A DNA stretch of 58,899 bases. It comes from Fimenecus sp045532175 (lineage in GTDB: Bacteria > Bacillota > Clostridia > Oscillospirales > Acutalibacteraceae). Position 1 is the first letter of the stretch. Every line of letters starts with the position of its first letter. The notes beneath the pieces are model-generated. The model was not told where the DNA came from. It ran no database searches and saw only the letters and a program-made list of their open reading frames with translations. This document shows, piece after piece, positions 8,265 through 16,491 of this stretch. The stretch is taken from the NCBI GenBank assembly GCA_045532175.1, contig JAZSFK010000019.1, positions 1-58,899 of the forward strand, written 5' to 3'. A program made the position numbers and the translations under genes.

Positions 8265-8801
8265 ATGGCAGTATTAAAAGATATTGATAAGGCAGCAGAG
8301 AAAAAAGGTTCTGCTCTTGTTACAATTTGGCAGTTTGTTAAATTCATCGTTGTTAGCCTTGGTGCTATGATAGTACAGTTTGTGCTTCTCAACACACTTC
8401 AGCTTATTCCTGCAATCAAAGCACTTTATACACAGGATTTTAGCTGGTGGGTGTTTGTATATCCTGTTGCAATCGGCGGTCTTGGTTACTTTATTGTAAG
8501 TAATGTTGCAAATATTATTGCACAGATAGTTGCTTTCTTTATCAATAAAGAAAAAACTTTCAATTCAGGTGCAAATACTGCGGTTACACTTCCTATCTAC
8601 ATTGTTTTCACAATTGCACTTATCTGCTTCTCAGCTTGGCTTAACCCAACACTTAAGGAAGTTTTCATTGGTTTTGATTGGTGTAACGAAGACCTTGCAA
8701 AGAATATTGCAACAATGATTTGTTCAGCAGTTCAGTTCTTCCTCTATTTCCCTGTTGACAAAATTCTTTTCCACAAGAAAAAGGAAGAAAAAGCTGAATA
8801 A
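8265..8801 (+). CDS. GtrA-like family membrane protein
   Basis: The 178-residue protein has four predicted membrane segments, at about residues 28-50, 62-86, 107-125 and 148-170, and the GtrA hallmark AFFINKEKTFNS after the second segment. GtrA-family proteins are thought to take part in moving lipid-linked sugars (undecaprenyl-phosphate-glucose type) across the membrane for decoration of cell-surface polymers. Both termini are charged; the C-terminus is lysine-rich. The start is the ATG at 8265 after AAAGGAG; the TTG at 8241 lacks a ribosome site. A terminator follows at 8824. No glycosyltransferase partner is adjacent, so its specific role is unresolved. Confidence 0.8.
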   Translation: MAVLKDIDKAAEKKGSALVTIWQFVKFIVVSLGAMIVQFVLLNTLQLIPAIKALYTQDFSWWVFVYPVAIGGLGYFIVSNVANIIAQIVAFFINKEKTFNSGANTAVTLPIYIVFTIALICFSAWLNPTLKEVFIGFDWCNEDLAKNIATMICSAVQFFLYFPVDKILFHKKKEEKAE

Positions 8802-8823
8802 TTTATAGTCCTTTGAAAATCTG

Positions 8824-8850
8824 CCCTGTATTCTGAATACAGGGTATTTT
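8824..8850 (+). terminator. Intrinsic terminator after the GtrA-like gene
   Basis: CCCTGTATTC and GAATACAGGG form a stem followed by TATTTTT. Confidence 0.8.
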
Positions 8851-8881
8851 TAATCAATATAATGGCAGGGGAGGGAATGTT

Positions 8882-9781
8882 ATGAAAATTGATAAGAAAT
8901 TATTCAATATTATAAGAATTGTCATTTCAATTATTCTTTGCGTGGCAACGGGACTTTGCTTTCTGACAAGTGTTATGACAAAAGTACAGAGAAATTATTT
9001 GTCGTCAGAGGAATTGGAAAATAGAATAGAAGCAATGAACCCGGATGAAATTGTCTTTGAGGTAGATGACGAAAAGGTGACACTTAAATCTTACCTTGAA
9101 ACTCGTGTCAGTGAATATGTTGATGAAAATCTTCCCAAGTTTTCAGGAATTTCTCAAATGGCAATTGATGCGGTCCTTTCATCAGATACCGTTGCAAAAT
9201 TTGTTCGCAGTCAGTTGCTTGATGTTGTAGATTATGTGCTCAATAGTGATGTGGAATCTGCTAAAAACAGAGTGCAAAACGGCACATCCGTGATGAAAAA
9301 CAAGGACTTTAATCCATATAAGGCGGACGGTATAGAGGATTTTGTAAAAAGAATAATTAAGGTTATAATGATTGAATATGTGGAGGATATGTCCAAAACG
9401 GATTTTGACGAAATAATCGTTATGATGTCAAAAGAAACTATTGAAAAGTATGAAATAATTTCGATTGTACTTCTTATTATTCTTATAGCAATAAATCTCA
9501 AGAAAATAGAAAATGCTTTCCTTTATAGTGCTCTTTCCCTTTCTGTTGCGGGAATAGGTATTAAGTTTTCACAGTATAAATTCCTTTTGGAAAACAGGGG
9601 TGATGAGGACCTCGCATCCTACATTTTCATTAAGCCATATATGGATTCAGTTGGCGAAAAAGCAACAACAATATTGCTGGTTTCCCTTGTATTGATTGTC
9701 ATCTTTATCTGCCTGGTATTTTTTGGAGATAAAATTAAAGCACTTCTTCCAAAGTATAAAGATAAAAAAACAACTTTATAA
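8882..9781 (+). CDS. Membrane protein of unknown function, 299 residues
   Basis: No family was recognised. A membrane segment near residues 9-31 is followed by about 150 mostly polar residues (36-185), presumably outside the cell, with a conserved-looking run PDEIVFEVDDEKVTLKSYLE near 54-73. Three further membrane segments lie at about 190-207, 211-228 and 261-284, and the protein ends in a lysine-rich tail. The layout is one anchor, one extracytoplasmic domain and a three-helix bundle. The start ATG follows GGGAGGG. The gene stands alone between the terminator at 8824 and that at 9788. It is a real gene by coding pattern and ribosome site, but its function cannot be inferred. Confidence 0.75.
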   Translation: MKIDKKLFNIIRIVISIILCVATGLCFLTSVMTKVQRNYLSSEELENRIEAMNPDEIVFEVDDEKVTLKSYLETRVSEYVDENLPKFSGISQMAIDAVLSSDTVAKFVRSQLLDVVDYVLNSDVESAKNRVQNGTSVMKNKDFNPYKADGIEDFVKRIIKVIMIEYVEDMSKTDFDEIIVMMSKETIEKYEIISIVLLIILIAINLKKIENAFLYSALSLSVAGIGIKFSQYKFLLENRGDEDLASYIFIKPYMDSVGEKATTILLVSLVLIVIFICLVFFGDKIKALLPKYKDKKTTL

Positions 9782-9787
9782 AAACTG

Positions 9788-9826
9788 AAAGCACCTTACA
9801 CATCAGTTGTAAGGTGCTTCTTTTTA
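9788..9826. terminator. Terminator shared by two convergent genes
   Basis: AAGCACCTTACA and TGTAAGGTGCTT form a long stem. The plus strand continues with CTTTTTATTTTTT, and the structure lies between two converging genes. Confidence 0.85.
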
Positions 9827-11149
9827 TTTTTTTATTTTTCGAAGAATCTTCATTGTAAGGTGCTTTGCTCTTGGCATCAAGTTGTTGTAGAAATAGTAAT
9901 TCAACTTTTTATTCACAAAAATATATTCGCCAATGAATTCATAGTATTTTGCACCAAAACTCATTTTAAAATCGTTAATTCCAACAAAATTATCCCTTGG
10001 TTCCATTTTGCCCAATGTACCGTCAGGGTTGATTTCGGGGTCTTTTACCATAACATAACCAAGGTCATGAATATGGCACCCTGTTTCAATACTTCTGCAG
10101 ATTCGCAGGTAATTAAGATAATGGCTTGAACGTGTATTATTTCTTATAATATTCCTTGTTCCGCCGAAAAGACATGATGCAACACCTGCATAACGAAGTG
10201 TGAAACCACCTGCAACAGGAATAACGGCATCGTCGGGATAGTCCTTTGTTTCCTCCATACGTGTGTTAAAAGCCTTTGTATTGTTGTCAATGGCTTCAAT
10301 ATCATTCTGAATACTCTTGATTTTCTTTTGCGGAGCAGTTTCAAGTGCAGTTAAAAGCTCTGCTTTTTTGTTTTGTCTTTCATTTTCAAGGTCGCAGTCA
10401 GCTTTTTTGTTGTAATATACTATTGTAATATCACAGCAATCGTTGAAAACCTTCATAAGGTATTTAATATAGTCACCATTACGTTGTACAAATTCATTTC
10501 GATTTGAGGTGTCTTCCATAACACTCATAAATTCATTCATAATAGCAGGATTCTGCTCGACGTCATCGTAAAAGTAAGTTTTTGCTTCGAGTCCGCGAGT
10601 AGTACCTATTCTTACAGAATAACGTACACCTTTTTCACAATCCTTTAAAATCCTGTCAGCAGGAATTTGTTTACCATCATCGTCAAGAAGATGAATATAT
10701 GTCTGAACAGGGTGTTTGTACGTGTAAGAGTCAATGTTTTTATTGAGCTGAAAATCATTTTCTATAAAGATTTTATGATTTTCAATTCCATCTTCAACAG
10801 TTTCACCGCTGATTCGTAAAGGAATCAATGGGTCAATAATAAGGCAGGTTGCACCGGCTTTTTTTGATTCATTCTTGATAAATTCAAGAAATTCCTTTTG
10901 TAATTCTGTGTTTTTGTAATCATAAACAGCACCGCATGGGATGTACCACACCTTACCTGCACCGGGCATCTTGCGGAAAAGCACCATACAAGTCAATACT
11001 CTCTCTTCATCGGAAAAACCACTGTAAAGAACAGAGTCCCAAGCCTCTTTAACAAGTGGCCAACGTGAACATTGAAGATATGAACCTTTGTTTTCCAAAA
11101 CAAATTGGTCAAAAGCAATCTTGTCAGTTTCAATTTTAAATTGGAACAT
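9824..11149 (-). CDS. FemX/FemAB-like peptidoglycan aminoacyltransferase
   Basis: The 441-residue protein matches the Fem family: two GNAT-like halves and, at about residues 255-305, a lysine/glutamate-rich helical insertion (NERQNKKAELLTALETA onwards) like the coiled-coil arm of FemA. Recognisable blocks are FVLENKGSYLQCSRW at the N-terminus, FGGTRN, and the C-terminal HDLGYVMVKDPEINPDGTLG followed by a DFKMSFGAKYYEFIGEY stretch typical of these proteins. Fem enzymes use aminoacyl-tRNA to attach the first or later residues of the interpeptide bridge on lipid II in the cytoplasm. Which amino acid is added is unknown. The start is the ATG at 11149 with CGGAGTG upstream. It has its own promoter TTGTAT-17-TATAAT. 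Confidence 0.85.
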   Translation of the reverse strand: MFQFKIETDKIAFDQFVLENKGSYLQCSRWPLVKEAWDSVLYSGFSDEERVLTCMVLFRKMPGAGKVWYIPCGAVYDYKNTELQKEFLEFIKNESKKAGATCLIIDPLIPLRISGETVEDGIENHKIFIENDFQLNKNIDSYTYKHPVQTYIHLLDDDGKQIPADRILKDCEKGVRYSVRIGTTRGLEAKTYFYDDVEQNPAIMNEFMSVMEDTSNRNEFVQRNGDYIKYLMKVFNDCCDITIVYYNKKADCDLENERQNKKAELLTALETAPQKKIKSIQNDIEAIDNNTKAFNTRMEETKDYPDDAVIPVAGGFTLRYAGVASCLFGGTRNIIRNNTRSSHYLNYLRICRSIETGCHIHDLGYVMVKDPEINPDGTLGKMEPRDNFVGINDFKMSFGAKYYEFIGEYIFVNKKLNYYFYNNLMPRAKHLTMKILRKIKK

Positions 11150-11183
11150 AAAAACACTCCGTTTCAAATGTCATAACCTAATA

Positions 11184-11212
11184 ATTATACCATAGAATTA
11201 AAACTAATACAA
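11184..11212 (-). promoter_or_regulatory. Promoter of the FemX-like gene
   Basis: On the minus strand TTGTAT (11212-11207), 17 bases, TATAAT (11189-11184). Confidence 0.65.
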
Positions 11213-11292
11213 CTATGTATAGAAGAATAAAATTCTCGTTTTTTAATCGTTTTCTTAACGGGCTTGCGAATCCACCCTTTTATAATCCAAAA

Positions 11293-11328
11293 TAAAAAAC
11301 AAGAGTTTCCCAACATGGAAAACTCTTG
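11293..11328 (-). terminator. Terminator of the tRNA-Thr/tRNA-Tyr unit
   Basis: On the minus strand CAAGAGTTTTCC pairs with GGGAAACTCTTG, followed by TTTTTTATTTT. It lies directly after the tRNA-Tyr 3' end. Confidence 0.85.
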
Positions 11329-11332
11329 TTTT

Positions 11333-11417
<85 letters not shown>

Positions 11418-11437
11418 ATATTCAATTTACAAAAAAA

Positions 11438-11513
11438 TGGAGCTGGTGGACGGACTCGAACCCCCGACCTGCTGATTACAAATCAGCTGCTCTACCAACT
11501 GAGCTACACCAGC
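11438..11513 (-). tRNA. tRNA-Thr (anticodon UGU)
   Basis: A 76-base tRNA with encoded CCA. The acceptor GCTGGTG pairs perfectly with CACCAGC, the D arm is AGCTCAGTTGGTAGAGC, the anticodon arm GCTGA-TTTGTAA-TCAGC reads UGU, and the T arm has GGTTCGAGT. It is the first gene of a two-tRNA unit driven by the promoter at 11530-11558. Confidence 0.96.
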
Positions 11514-11529
11514 GTTTCAACGCTTGGAT

Positions 11530-11558
11530 ATAATACCATAAGAAAAATAAATAGTCAA
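11530..11558 (-). promoter_or_regulatory. Promoter of the tRNA-Thr/tRNA-Tyr unit
   Basis: On the minus strand TTGACT (11558-11553), 17 bases, TATTAT (11535-11530), 17 bases ahead of the tRNA-Thr 5' end. Confidence 0.75.
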
Positions 11559-11668
11559 GTGTTTTTCGAAAGTTTTTTTAATTTTTTTACAAAATTTTTA
11601 ATATGTTGATTTTAACGAAATCTTATATTAAGATATAGATGTAAACATAATGTAATATAGGTGATTTT

Positions 11669-12574
11669 ATGAAAATCTCAACTGAAATAGATTCAATCGC
11701 ATTACATATAGGAGAAGAAAAGGCAGTTGAGCTTGTTGCAAAAACAGGCTTTGATGCATGGGACTTTTCTCTTTTTCAGATGTGTGAAAAGAAAAACGGG
11801 GTGCTTGTACCGACAAAACATCCTACTGCACAGAATGAATATCTGAAATTTGCACGAAAACTTCGCCATATCGGACTTGATAATGGTATTATCTGCAATC
11901 AAGGACATGCGCCGTTTCCCAGTTCCTTTAAAAGTGCGGATTACCTTAAACGTGCAATTGAATGTGTTGCTGAGGCAGGAGGGAATATTTGCATAGTTCA
12001 TCCTATGAACAATGGCACACCACAGGAAAATGCAGAGATGTATTTTGAACTTTTACCTTTTGCCAAGGAACATGATGTAAAAATCGCTACAGAGAATATG
12101 TGGAACTGGGACATTTTGCGAAATCATTCTCGATTTGCTGCCTGTGCCACACCTGAAAGTTTTAATGCACACCTTGATGCAGTAAATGATGATTATTTTG
12201 TTGCCTGTCTTGATATAGGTCATGCAGAGATGAAGGGCAGTGATACTACTGCGGTTGAAATGATTAAGGCCTTGGGCAGTCGCCTGAAAGCCTTACATAT
12301 TCACGATAACGACAAGCTTCACGATTCACATGAAATACCATTTTCAATGAAAATTGATTTCATTCCTATTGTAGAGGCCCTAAAAGAAATAGGTTACGAT
12401 GGATATTTTACTCTTGAAGCAAGTTACTACCTTGATAAGTACAAAAAAGGGATGTTCCTGAGTGTGTCAAAAAACTTAAGGATTCTGCTCGTAAACTTGC
12501 AGATATGTTTGAAGAGTAATATTTTGTGTATAATAGATTTACAGTTACAGATTTGGAGAAGAGCTTTATGGTAA
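11669..12574 (+). CDS. Sugar phosphate isomerase/epimerase-like TIM-barrel protein with a likely 3' frameshift
   Basis: Residues 1-260 form a xylose-isomerase-like TIM barrel: MKISTEIDSIALHIG start, NQGHAPFP, IVHPMNN, ATENMWNWD, CLDIGHAEM, HIHDND and YFTLEASYYL carry the metal- and substrate-binding Glu, Asp and His residues of the family. Such proteins isomerise or epimerise sugars or act on inositol derivatives; the substrate is unknown. After codon 260 the frame reads an unlikely tail, whereas the -1 frame continues as PECVKKLKDSARKLADMFEE with a stop at 12517-12519, a normal family ending. One missing A in the run of six at 12443-12448 explains it. As read, the frame overlaps the next gene by 7 bases; corrected, it ends 48 bases before it. 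Confidence 0.8.
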   Translation: MKISTEIDSIALHIGEEKAVELVAKTGFDAWDFSLFQMCEKKNGVLVPTKHPTAQNEYLKFARKLRHIGLDNGIICNQGHAPFPSSFKSADYLKRAIECVAEAGGNICIVHPMNNGTPQENAEMYFELLPFAKEHDVKIATENMWNWDILRNHSRFAACATPESFNAHLDAVNDDYFVACLDIGHAEMKGSDTTAVEMIKALGSRLKALHIHDNDKLHDSHEIPFSMKIDFIPIVEALKEIGYDGYFTLEASYYLDKYKKGMFLSVSKNLRILLVNLQICLKSNILCIIDLQLQIWRRALW

Positions 12575-13374
12575 TAGATTTCCATACCCACGTCTTTCAC
12601 GATAAAATTGCCGAATGGGTAATAGAATCCCTTGTGAAAAGCAGTAAGGATGAGTGCAAACCTTGTAGTGATGGTACAGTCAGCGGACTTTTAAAAAATA
12701 TGGATGAATTCGGCGTGGATATTTCCGTCGTTCAGCCCATTGTTACAAAGGTAAAAAATACCGAAGTGCAAAATTATTGGGCAAAGGAAATCACAAGTCA
12801 CAGGATTATTTCATTTGGTAGTTTCCATCCCGAAACCGACGATTACAAAAGAGATATTGACCTTATATGCAATCTCGGGTTGCCGGGAATAAAGCTCCAT
12901 CCTGAATTTCAGCAGTTTTATATTAATGACCCGAAGATGATGAAAGCCTATGATTATGCTTTGAGTAAAGGTCTTATACTTCTTTTTCACGCAGGATATG
13001 ACCCGTCATATCCGCCACCTATTCACAGCACACCACAGCAATTCGCCAAGATTTCAAAGGAAATGCAGGGCGGAATAATCATCGCCGCACATCTTGGCGG
13101 TCAACGTCAATGGGATGATGTTGAGAAATACCTGGTCGGAACGGATGTTTATTTTGATACTTCAATGGGAATGAACTATTACCCGCACGAGCAGTTTTTA
13201 AGAATTGTGAAAAACCACGGTGCAGATAAAATTCTCTTTGGCTCCGATTCCCCTTGGAATAAAGCAGGTGACGAGATTGCTACCCTTAATTCACTTCCGC
13301 TTGCTCAAGAAGAAAAAGATTTAATTTTGTATAAAAACGCAATGAGAATATTGAATGGTCATATCTTTTGGTAA
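12568..13374 (+). CDS. Amidohydrolase family 2 metal-dependent hydrolase
   Basis: The 268-residue protein shows the amidohydrolase_2 pattern: DFHTHVF at the N-terminus (HxH metal ligands), GIKLHPEFQQ (ligand region), LLFHAGYD, IAAHLGGQRQW and the closing LFGSDSPWN with the catalytic Asp. It folds as a TIM barrel and uses one or two metal ions to hydrolyse or decarboxylate small cyclic or acyl substrates. The start ATG (12568) follows GGAGAAGAG. It lies just downstream of the isomerase-like gene, probably in one transcript, which hints at a joint role in a sugar or cyclitol pathway. The substrate cannot be read from sequence. Confidence 0.85.
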   Translation: MVIDFHTHVFHDKIAEWVIESLVKSSKDECKPCSDGTVSGLLKNMDEFGVDISVVQPIVTKVKNTEVQNYWAKEITSHRIISFGSFHPETDDYKRDIDLICNLGLPGIKLHPEFQQFYINDPKMMKAYDYALSKGLILLFHAGYDPSYPPPIHSTPQQFAKISKEMQGGIIIAAHLGGQRQWDDVEKYLVGTDVYFDTSMGMNYYPHEQFLRIVKNHGADKILFGSDSPWNKAGDEIATLNSLPLAQEEKDLILYKNAMRILNGHIFW

Positions 13375-13461
13375 GGGGTATTTAACATAAATATTTCATT
13401 TTGTAAGACAACATACAAAGCTTTGCTTCTTTATAAATACGGATAGGAATAGGTAAAAATC

Positions 13462-13589
13462 TTGCTTTCAAGGATTGAAAATGGTGAGTAAGTTCCACCA
13501 ACAGAAATACTATTAATTCCGGATGGTTTTGCGGCGTGAGTATGGATTATATTGTTGGCAGAAGCAAAGAATCCGAAATCAACAAATAA
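13462..13589 (+). pseudogene. Remnant of an XRE-family helix-turn-helix regulator
   Basis: One frame reads LLSRIENGE, then a stop (TAA where Tyr or similar is usual), then VPPTEILLIPDGF. A second frame continues GVSMDYIVGRSKESEINK and a stop at 13587. Joined, this matches the C-terminal half of small XRE repressors (compare the intact genes at 26830 and 42641, which have YENG..P and VDYLIGR blocks). The start and first helices are not recognisable. It is thus broken by a stop codon, a frame change and loss of the 5' half. The surrounding stretch 13375-13632 holds nothing else that was recognised. Confidence 0.7.
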
Positions 13590-13632
13590 AACCATTCTCA
13601 TTTATGCACAAGCCCGGTAAAAGCGGTCAATG

Positions 13633-13679
13633 AAAAAAGAACCTCCTATGGTAGAACAAAGTGTCTGTCGTAGGAGGTT
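13633..13679 (-). terminator. Terminator of the repeat-rich surface protein gene
   Basis: On the minus strand AACCTCCTA (13679-13671) pairs with TAGGAGGTT (13648-13640), with a longer loop, followed by CTTTTTTC. Confidence 0.65.
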
Positions 13680-13698
13680 TTACTATTTGTAATTTTGA

Positions 13699-16293
13699 TT
13701 ATTCAATAATCATTTTTCCGTCAGCATCAAAGTTGTACCAACCGGCTTCAATTACTGTGCCGTCTGCAAATGTTAGGTCATTGATACGCTCTGTTGTCAG
13801 ATAAACTCTCTTATCTTTAACAATCTTGTTGCAGTCGCCTACGTAATAGAAATTACCATCAATTTCAACAAGCTGATATGCCATCATTTTAACACCGCTC
13901 ACATAAGCATAGTCGTCAACAATGCCACTAAACAGTATCATCTTGCCGTCAGCATCAAATTCATACCATCCTGCCGGAATTGGTGTTCCGTCAGCAAAAG
14001 TAAGACCGTTTGCACGTTCTGTGGTTACATACAATCTTTTACTTTTAACAATCTTGTTGCAGTCGCCTACGTAATAGAAATTACCATTAATTTCAACAAG
14101 CTGATATGCCATCATTTTAACACCGCTCACATAAGCATAGTCATCAACAATGCCACTAAACAGTATCATCTTGCCGTTTTCGTCGAATTCATACCATCCT
14201 GCCGGAATTGGTGTTCCGTTTGCAAATGTAAGACCGTTTGCACGTTCTGTGGTTACATACAATCTTTTACTTTTAACAATCTTGTTGCAGTCACCTACGT
14301 AATAGAAATCGCCGTCAATTTCAACAAGCTGATATGCCATTATTTTAACACCGCTTACATAAGCATAGTCATCAACAATGCCACTAAACAGTATCATCTT
14401 GCCGTTTTCGTCGAATTCATACCATCCTGCCGGAATTGGTGTACCGTCAGCAAAAGTAAGACCGTTTGCACGTTCTGTGGTTACATACAATCTTTTACTT
14501 TTAACAATCTTGTTGCAGTCACCTACGTAATAGAAATCTCCATCAAATTCAACAAGCTGGTAAGCCTTTTGCTTTACGTCGTTTTTGTAGAAACAGTCAT
14601 CTTTAATGCCTGTGAATTTATTAGGGTCTACGTAATTATAATGAATTGTTGCGTTAAGTAAAGGCTCGTTATTTCTACCTATTGAAATTTTACTCCACTG
14701 TGCCTCTGTACCATAATAATATACATCTTTGAGTTTACTACATTTATTAAATACTTCACTATTAATTACAGATATGCTGTCTGGAATGATTATGCTTGTC
14801 AAATTACTGCAATACATAAAAGCATAGCTGTTAATCCTTGTGACGCTGTCAGGAATTGTTATGCTTGTAAGACTAGTGCACCAGTAAAATGAAGAAACAG
14901 GAATGAGTGTTAAATTATTTGAAATTGTTACATTTGTAAGGCTAGTACACCAATAAAACGCACTATTACCAATTGTTGTTACGCTGTTAGGGAGTGTTAC
15001 ATCAGTAAGACCGGTACAATATCTGAATGCATCTTTCCCAATTTTTATTACGCTATCGGGAATTGTTACATTTGTTAGGCTTCTGCCGTAAGAAAAAGCT
15101 GTATCTCCAATTGTTGTTACGCTGTTGGGAATCGTATAACTTGTTCTTGTGTTACCTGCGGGATATTGTATAAGCGTTGTTTTATCTTTGTTGAATAAAA
15201 CACCATATTCGTCGCTTGAATAGTTTTTATTGTTAATGTCAACGGTTATATTTGTAAGGCTCTCGCAAGAGATAAGTGCTTTACTACCTATTGATGTTAC
15301 GCTATCAGCAATTGTTATACTTATAACACTATCATAAGAGTAAAACGCATAATTGCCAATTGTTGTTACACCTTTTTCTATAACGATAATTTTAATATCG
15401 TTTACATAGTCGTCCCATGGTTGCTCGTCCGAATTGAAATCATACATAGCACCTGTACCGTAAATGGTTAATGTGCCATCGAATTCGTTAAATGTCCATG
15501 TAAGATTATCGCCACATTTACCTGAAACCGGAACAAAATTAGGTTCTTCACAAACATCGCAAAGTCCGTTGTTATTAAGGTCTGTATGCCCTGTTGCTTC
15601 GTATTCCTCTATGGTATCAGCAAAACCACAAATAGAGCACTTCATTATAAGATATCCGTCTGAAGTACAGGTTGGGGGAACGTATTCTTGCTCATCGAAA
15701 GCATGGTCTAATTTTTTAGGGATGATTTCTTCTTCAGTTTCACCGCAAACTTCACAAGTGCGTCTGTTTATGCCTTCCTGTGCACAGGTAACATACTGTA
15801 TTGTTTCCCATTCGCCGAAGCTGTGTCCGGCTGGTGGAAGTTCTTCTGTAAAGACTACTGTCCCACAGAGGTCACATTTATATTCGACAAATCCGTACGA
15901 ATCGCAGAAAGGACCTACCGGTGTTTGTGGCGATGCGAACATTTCGCAGCCGTATGCGGGAATAAAGTCATCAGTATATGAATTACCGCAGTTCATACAT
16001 GCATATTCACTCCAGCCATCTTGAGAACAAGTAGCATCTTGTGTGTACAAATGAGCATAACTGTGCCCTGTTGCAGGAATTGGTTCCTGATAAGAATCCC
16101 CACTGCAAACTTGACAAATATACTCTATGTAACCATCGGTTTCACAAGTAGCTTCAAGTCGATAAATTTCAACATAACTGTGTCCGTAGGTGGAGCATTC
16201 ACCACCGGTTGCAAAAGCAATAATGCTTGTAAAAGGTACCGCCGAAAAAATTAACGCCAGAGAAAGAAAAATTGATAGTATTTTTTTCTTCAT
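13699..16293 (-). CDS. Secreted BspA-like leucine-rich-repeat protein with cysteine-rich and C-terminal 76-residue repeats
   Basis: The 864-residue protein has three parts after a clear signal peptide (KKK, then SIFLSLALIFSAV, cleavage near AFATGG). Residues about 30-270 hold five or six copies of a motif like DGYIEYICQVCG with paired CxxC. Residues about 280-560 are BspA-type leucine-rich repeats such as SLTNVTIPDSVIKIGKDAF. Residues about 565-864 are four tandem 76-residue repeats (228-bp period, 13810-14580) with GWYEFDENGKM, resembling cell-wall-binding repeats. LRR_5 proteins usually bind host or microbial surfaces; the tail may hold this one on the cell wall. No LPXTG motif or C-terminal anchor is seen. 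The start ATG (16293) follows GAGGTG. Promoter TTGAAT-17-TATAAT lies upstream. Confidence 0.85.
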   Translation of the reverse strand: MKKKILSIFLSLALIFSAVPFTSIIAFATGGECSTYGHSYVEIYRLEATCETDGYIEYICQVCSGDSYQEPIPATGHSYAHLYTQDATCSQDGWSEYACMNCGNSYTDDFIPAYGCEMFASPQTPVGPFCDSYGFVEYKCDLCGTVVFTEELPPAGHSFGEWETIQYVTCAQEGINRRTCEVCGETEEEIIPKKLDHAFDEQEYVPPTCTSDGYLIMKCSICGFADTIEEYEATGHTDLNNNGLCDVCEEPNFVPVSGKCGDNLTWTFNEFDGTLTIYGTGAMYDFNSDEQPWDDYVNDIKIIVIEKGVTTIGNYAFYSYDSVISITIADSVTSIGSKALISCESLTNITVDINNKNYSSDEYGVLFNKDKTTLIQYPAGNTRTSYTIPNSVTTIGDTAFSYGRSLTNVTIPDSVIKIGKDAFRYCTGLTDVTLPNSVTTIGNSAFYWCTSLTNVTISNNLTLIPVSSFYWCTSLTSITIPDSVTRINSYAFMYCSNLTSIIIPDSISVINSEVFNKCSKLKDVYYYGTEAQWSKISIGRNNEPLLNATIHYNYVDPNKFTGIKDDCFYKNDVKQKAYQLVEFDGDFYYVGDCNKIVKSKRLYVTTERANGLTFADGTPIPAGWYEFDENGKMILFSGIVDDYAYVSGVKIMAYQLVEIDGDFYYVGDCNKIVKSKRLYVTTERANGLTFANGTPIPAGWYEFDENGKMILFSGIVDDYAYVSGVKMMAYQLVEINGNFYYVGDCNKIVKSKRLYVTTERANGLTFADGTPIPAGWYEFDADGKMILFSGIVDDYAYVSGVKMMAYQLVEIDGNFYYVGDCNKIVKDKRVYLTTERINDLTFADGTVIEAGWYNFDADGKMIIE
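13810..14580 (-). repeat. Four tandem 228-bp coding repeats
   Basis: The string caatcttgtt recurs at 13821, 14049, 14277 and 14505, exactly 228 bases apart. The inner copies differ at only a few positions. They encode the 76-residue repeats of the surface protein, so copy number could change by recombination. Confidence 0.9.
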
Positions 16294-16322
16294 TTTTAAC
16301 ACCTCTTTTATTTGATAATTTA

Positions 16323-16351
16323 ATTATATTCCTTTGATTTTTCTAATTCAA
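16323..16351 (-). promoter_or_regulatory. Promoter of the surface protein gene
   Basis: On the minus strand TTGAAT (16351-16346), 17 bases, TATAAT (16328-16323). Confidence 0.65.
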
Positions 16352-16425
16352 TGAGCTTTTTCAACAGAAATGAATTGACCGTTTTGTGTAGTTTTGCATT
16401 CTGCGTTTTACACTTTACTTTTTTG

Positions 16426-16455
16426 TTGACATCTTGTCCCTATATATTGTATAAT
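16426..16455 (+). promoter_or_regulatory. Promoter of the alaS operon
   Basis: TTGACA (16426-16431), 18 bases, TATAAT (16450-16455). Transcription would start about 30 bases before alaS, leaving no room for a T-box leader. Confidence 0.75.
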
Positions 16456-16491
16456 TTATAGGATAATTTTTATATAATAGGAGTAGTCTGT

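Noticed and set aside
12440..12450. Programmed -1 frameshift signal in the isomerase-like gene
   Set aside because: The in-frame heptamer is C AAA AAA, not a canonical slippery site, and no stimulatory hairpin was seen; mutation or sequencing error is simpler.
16456..16491. T-box leader ahead of alaS
   Set aside because: The distance from the predicted transcription start to the start codon is only about 30 bases and no T-box sequence is present.
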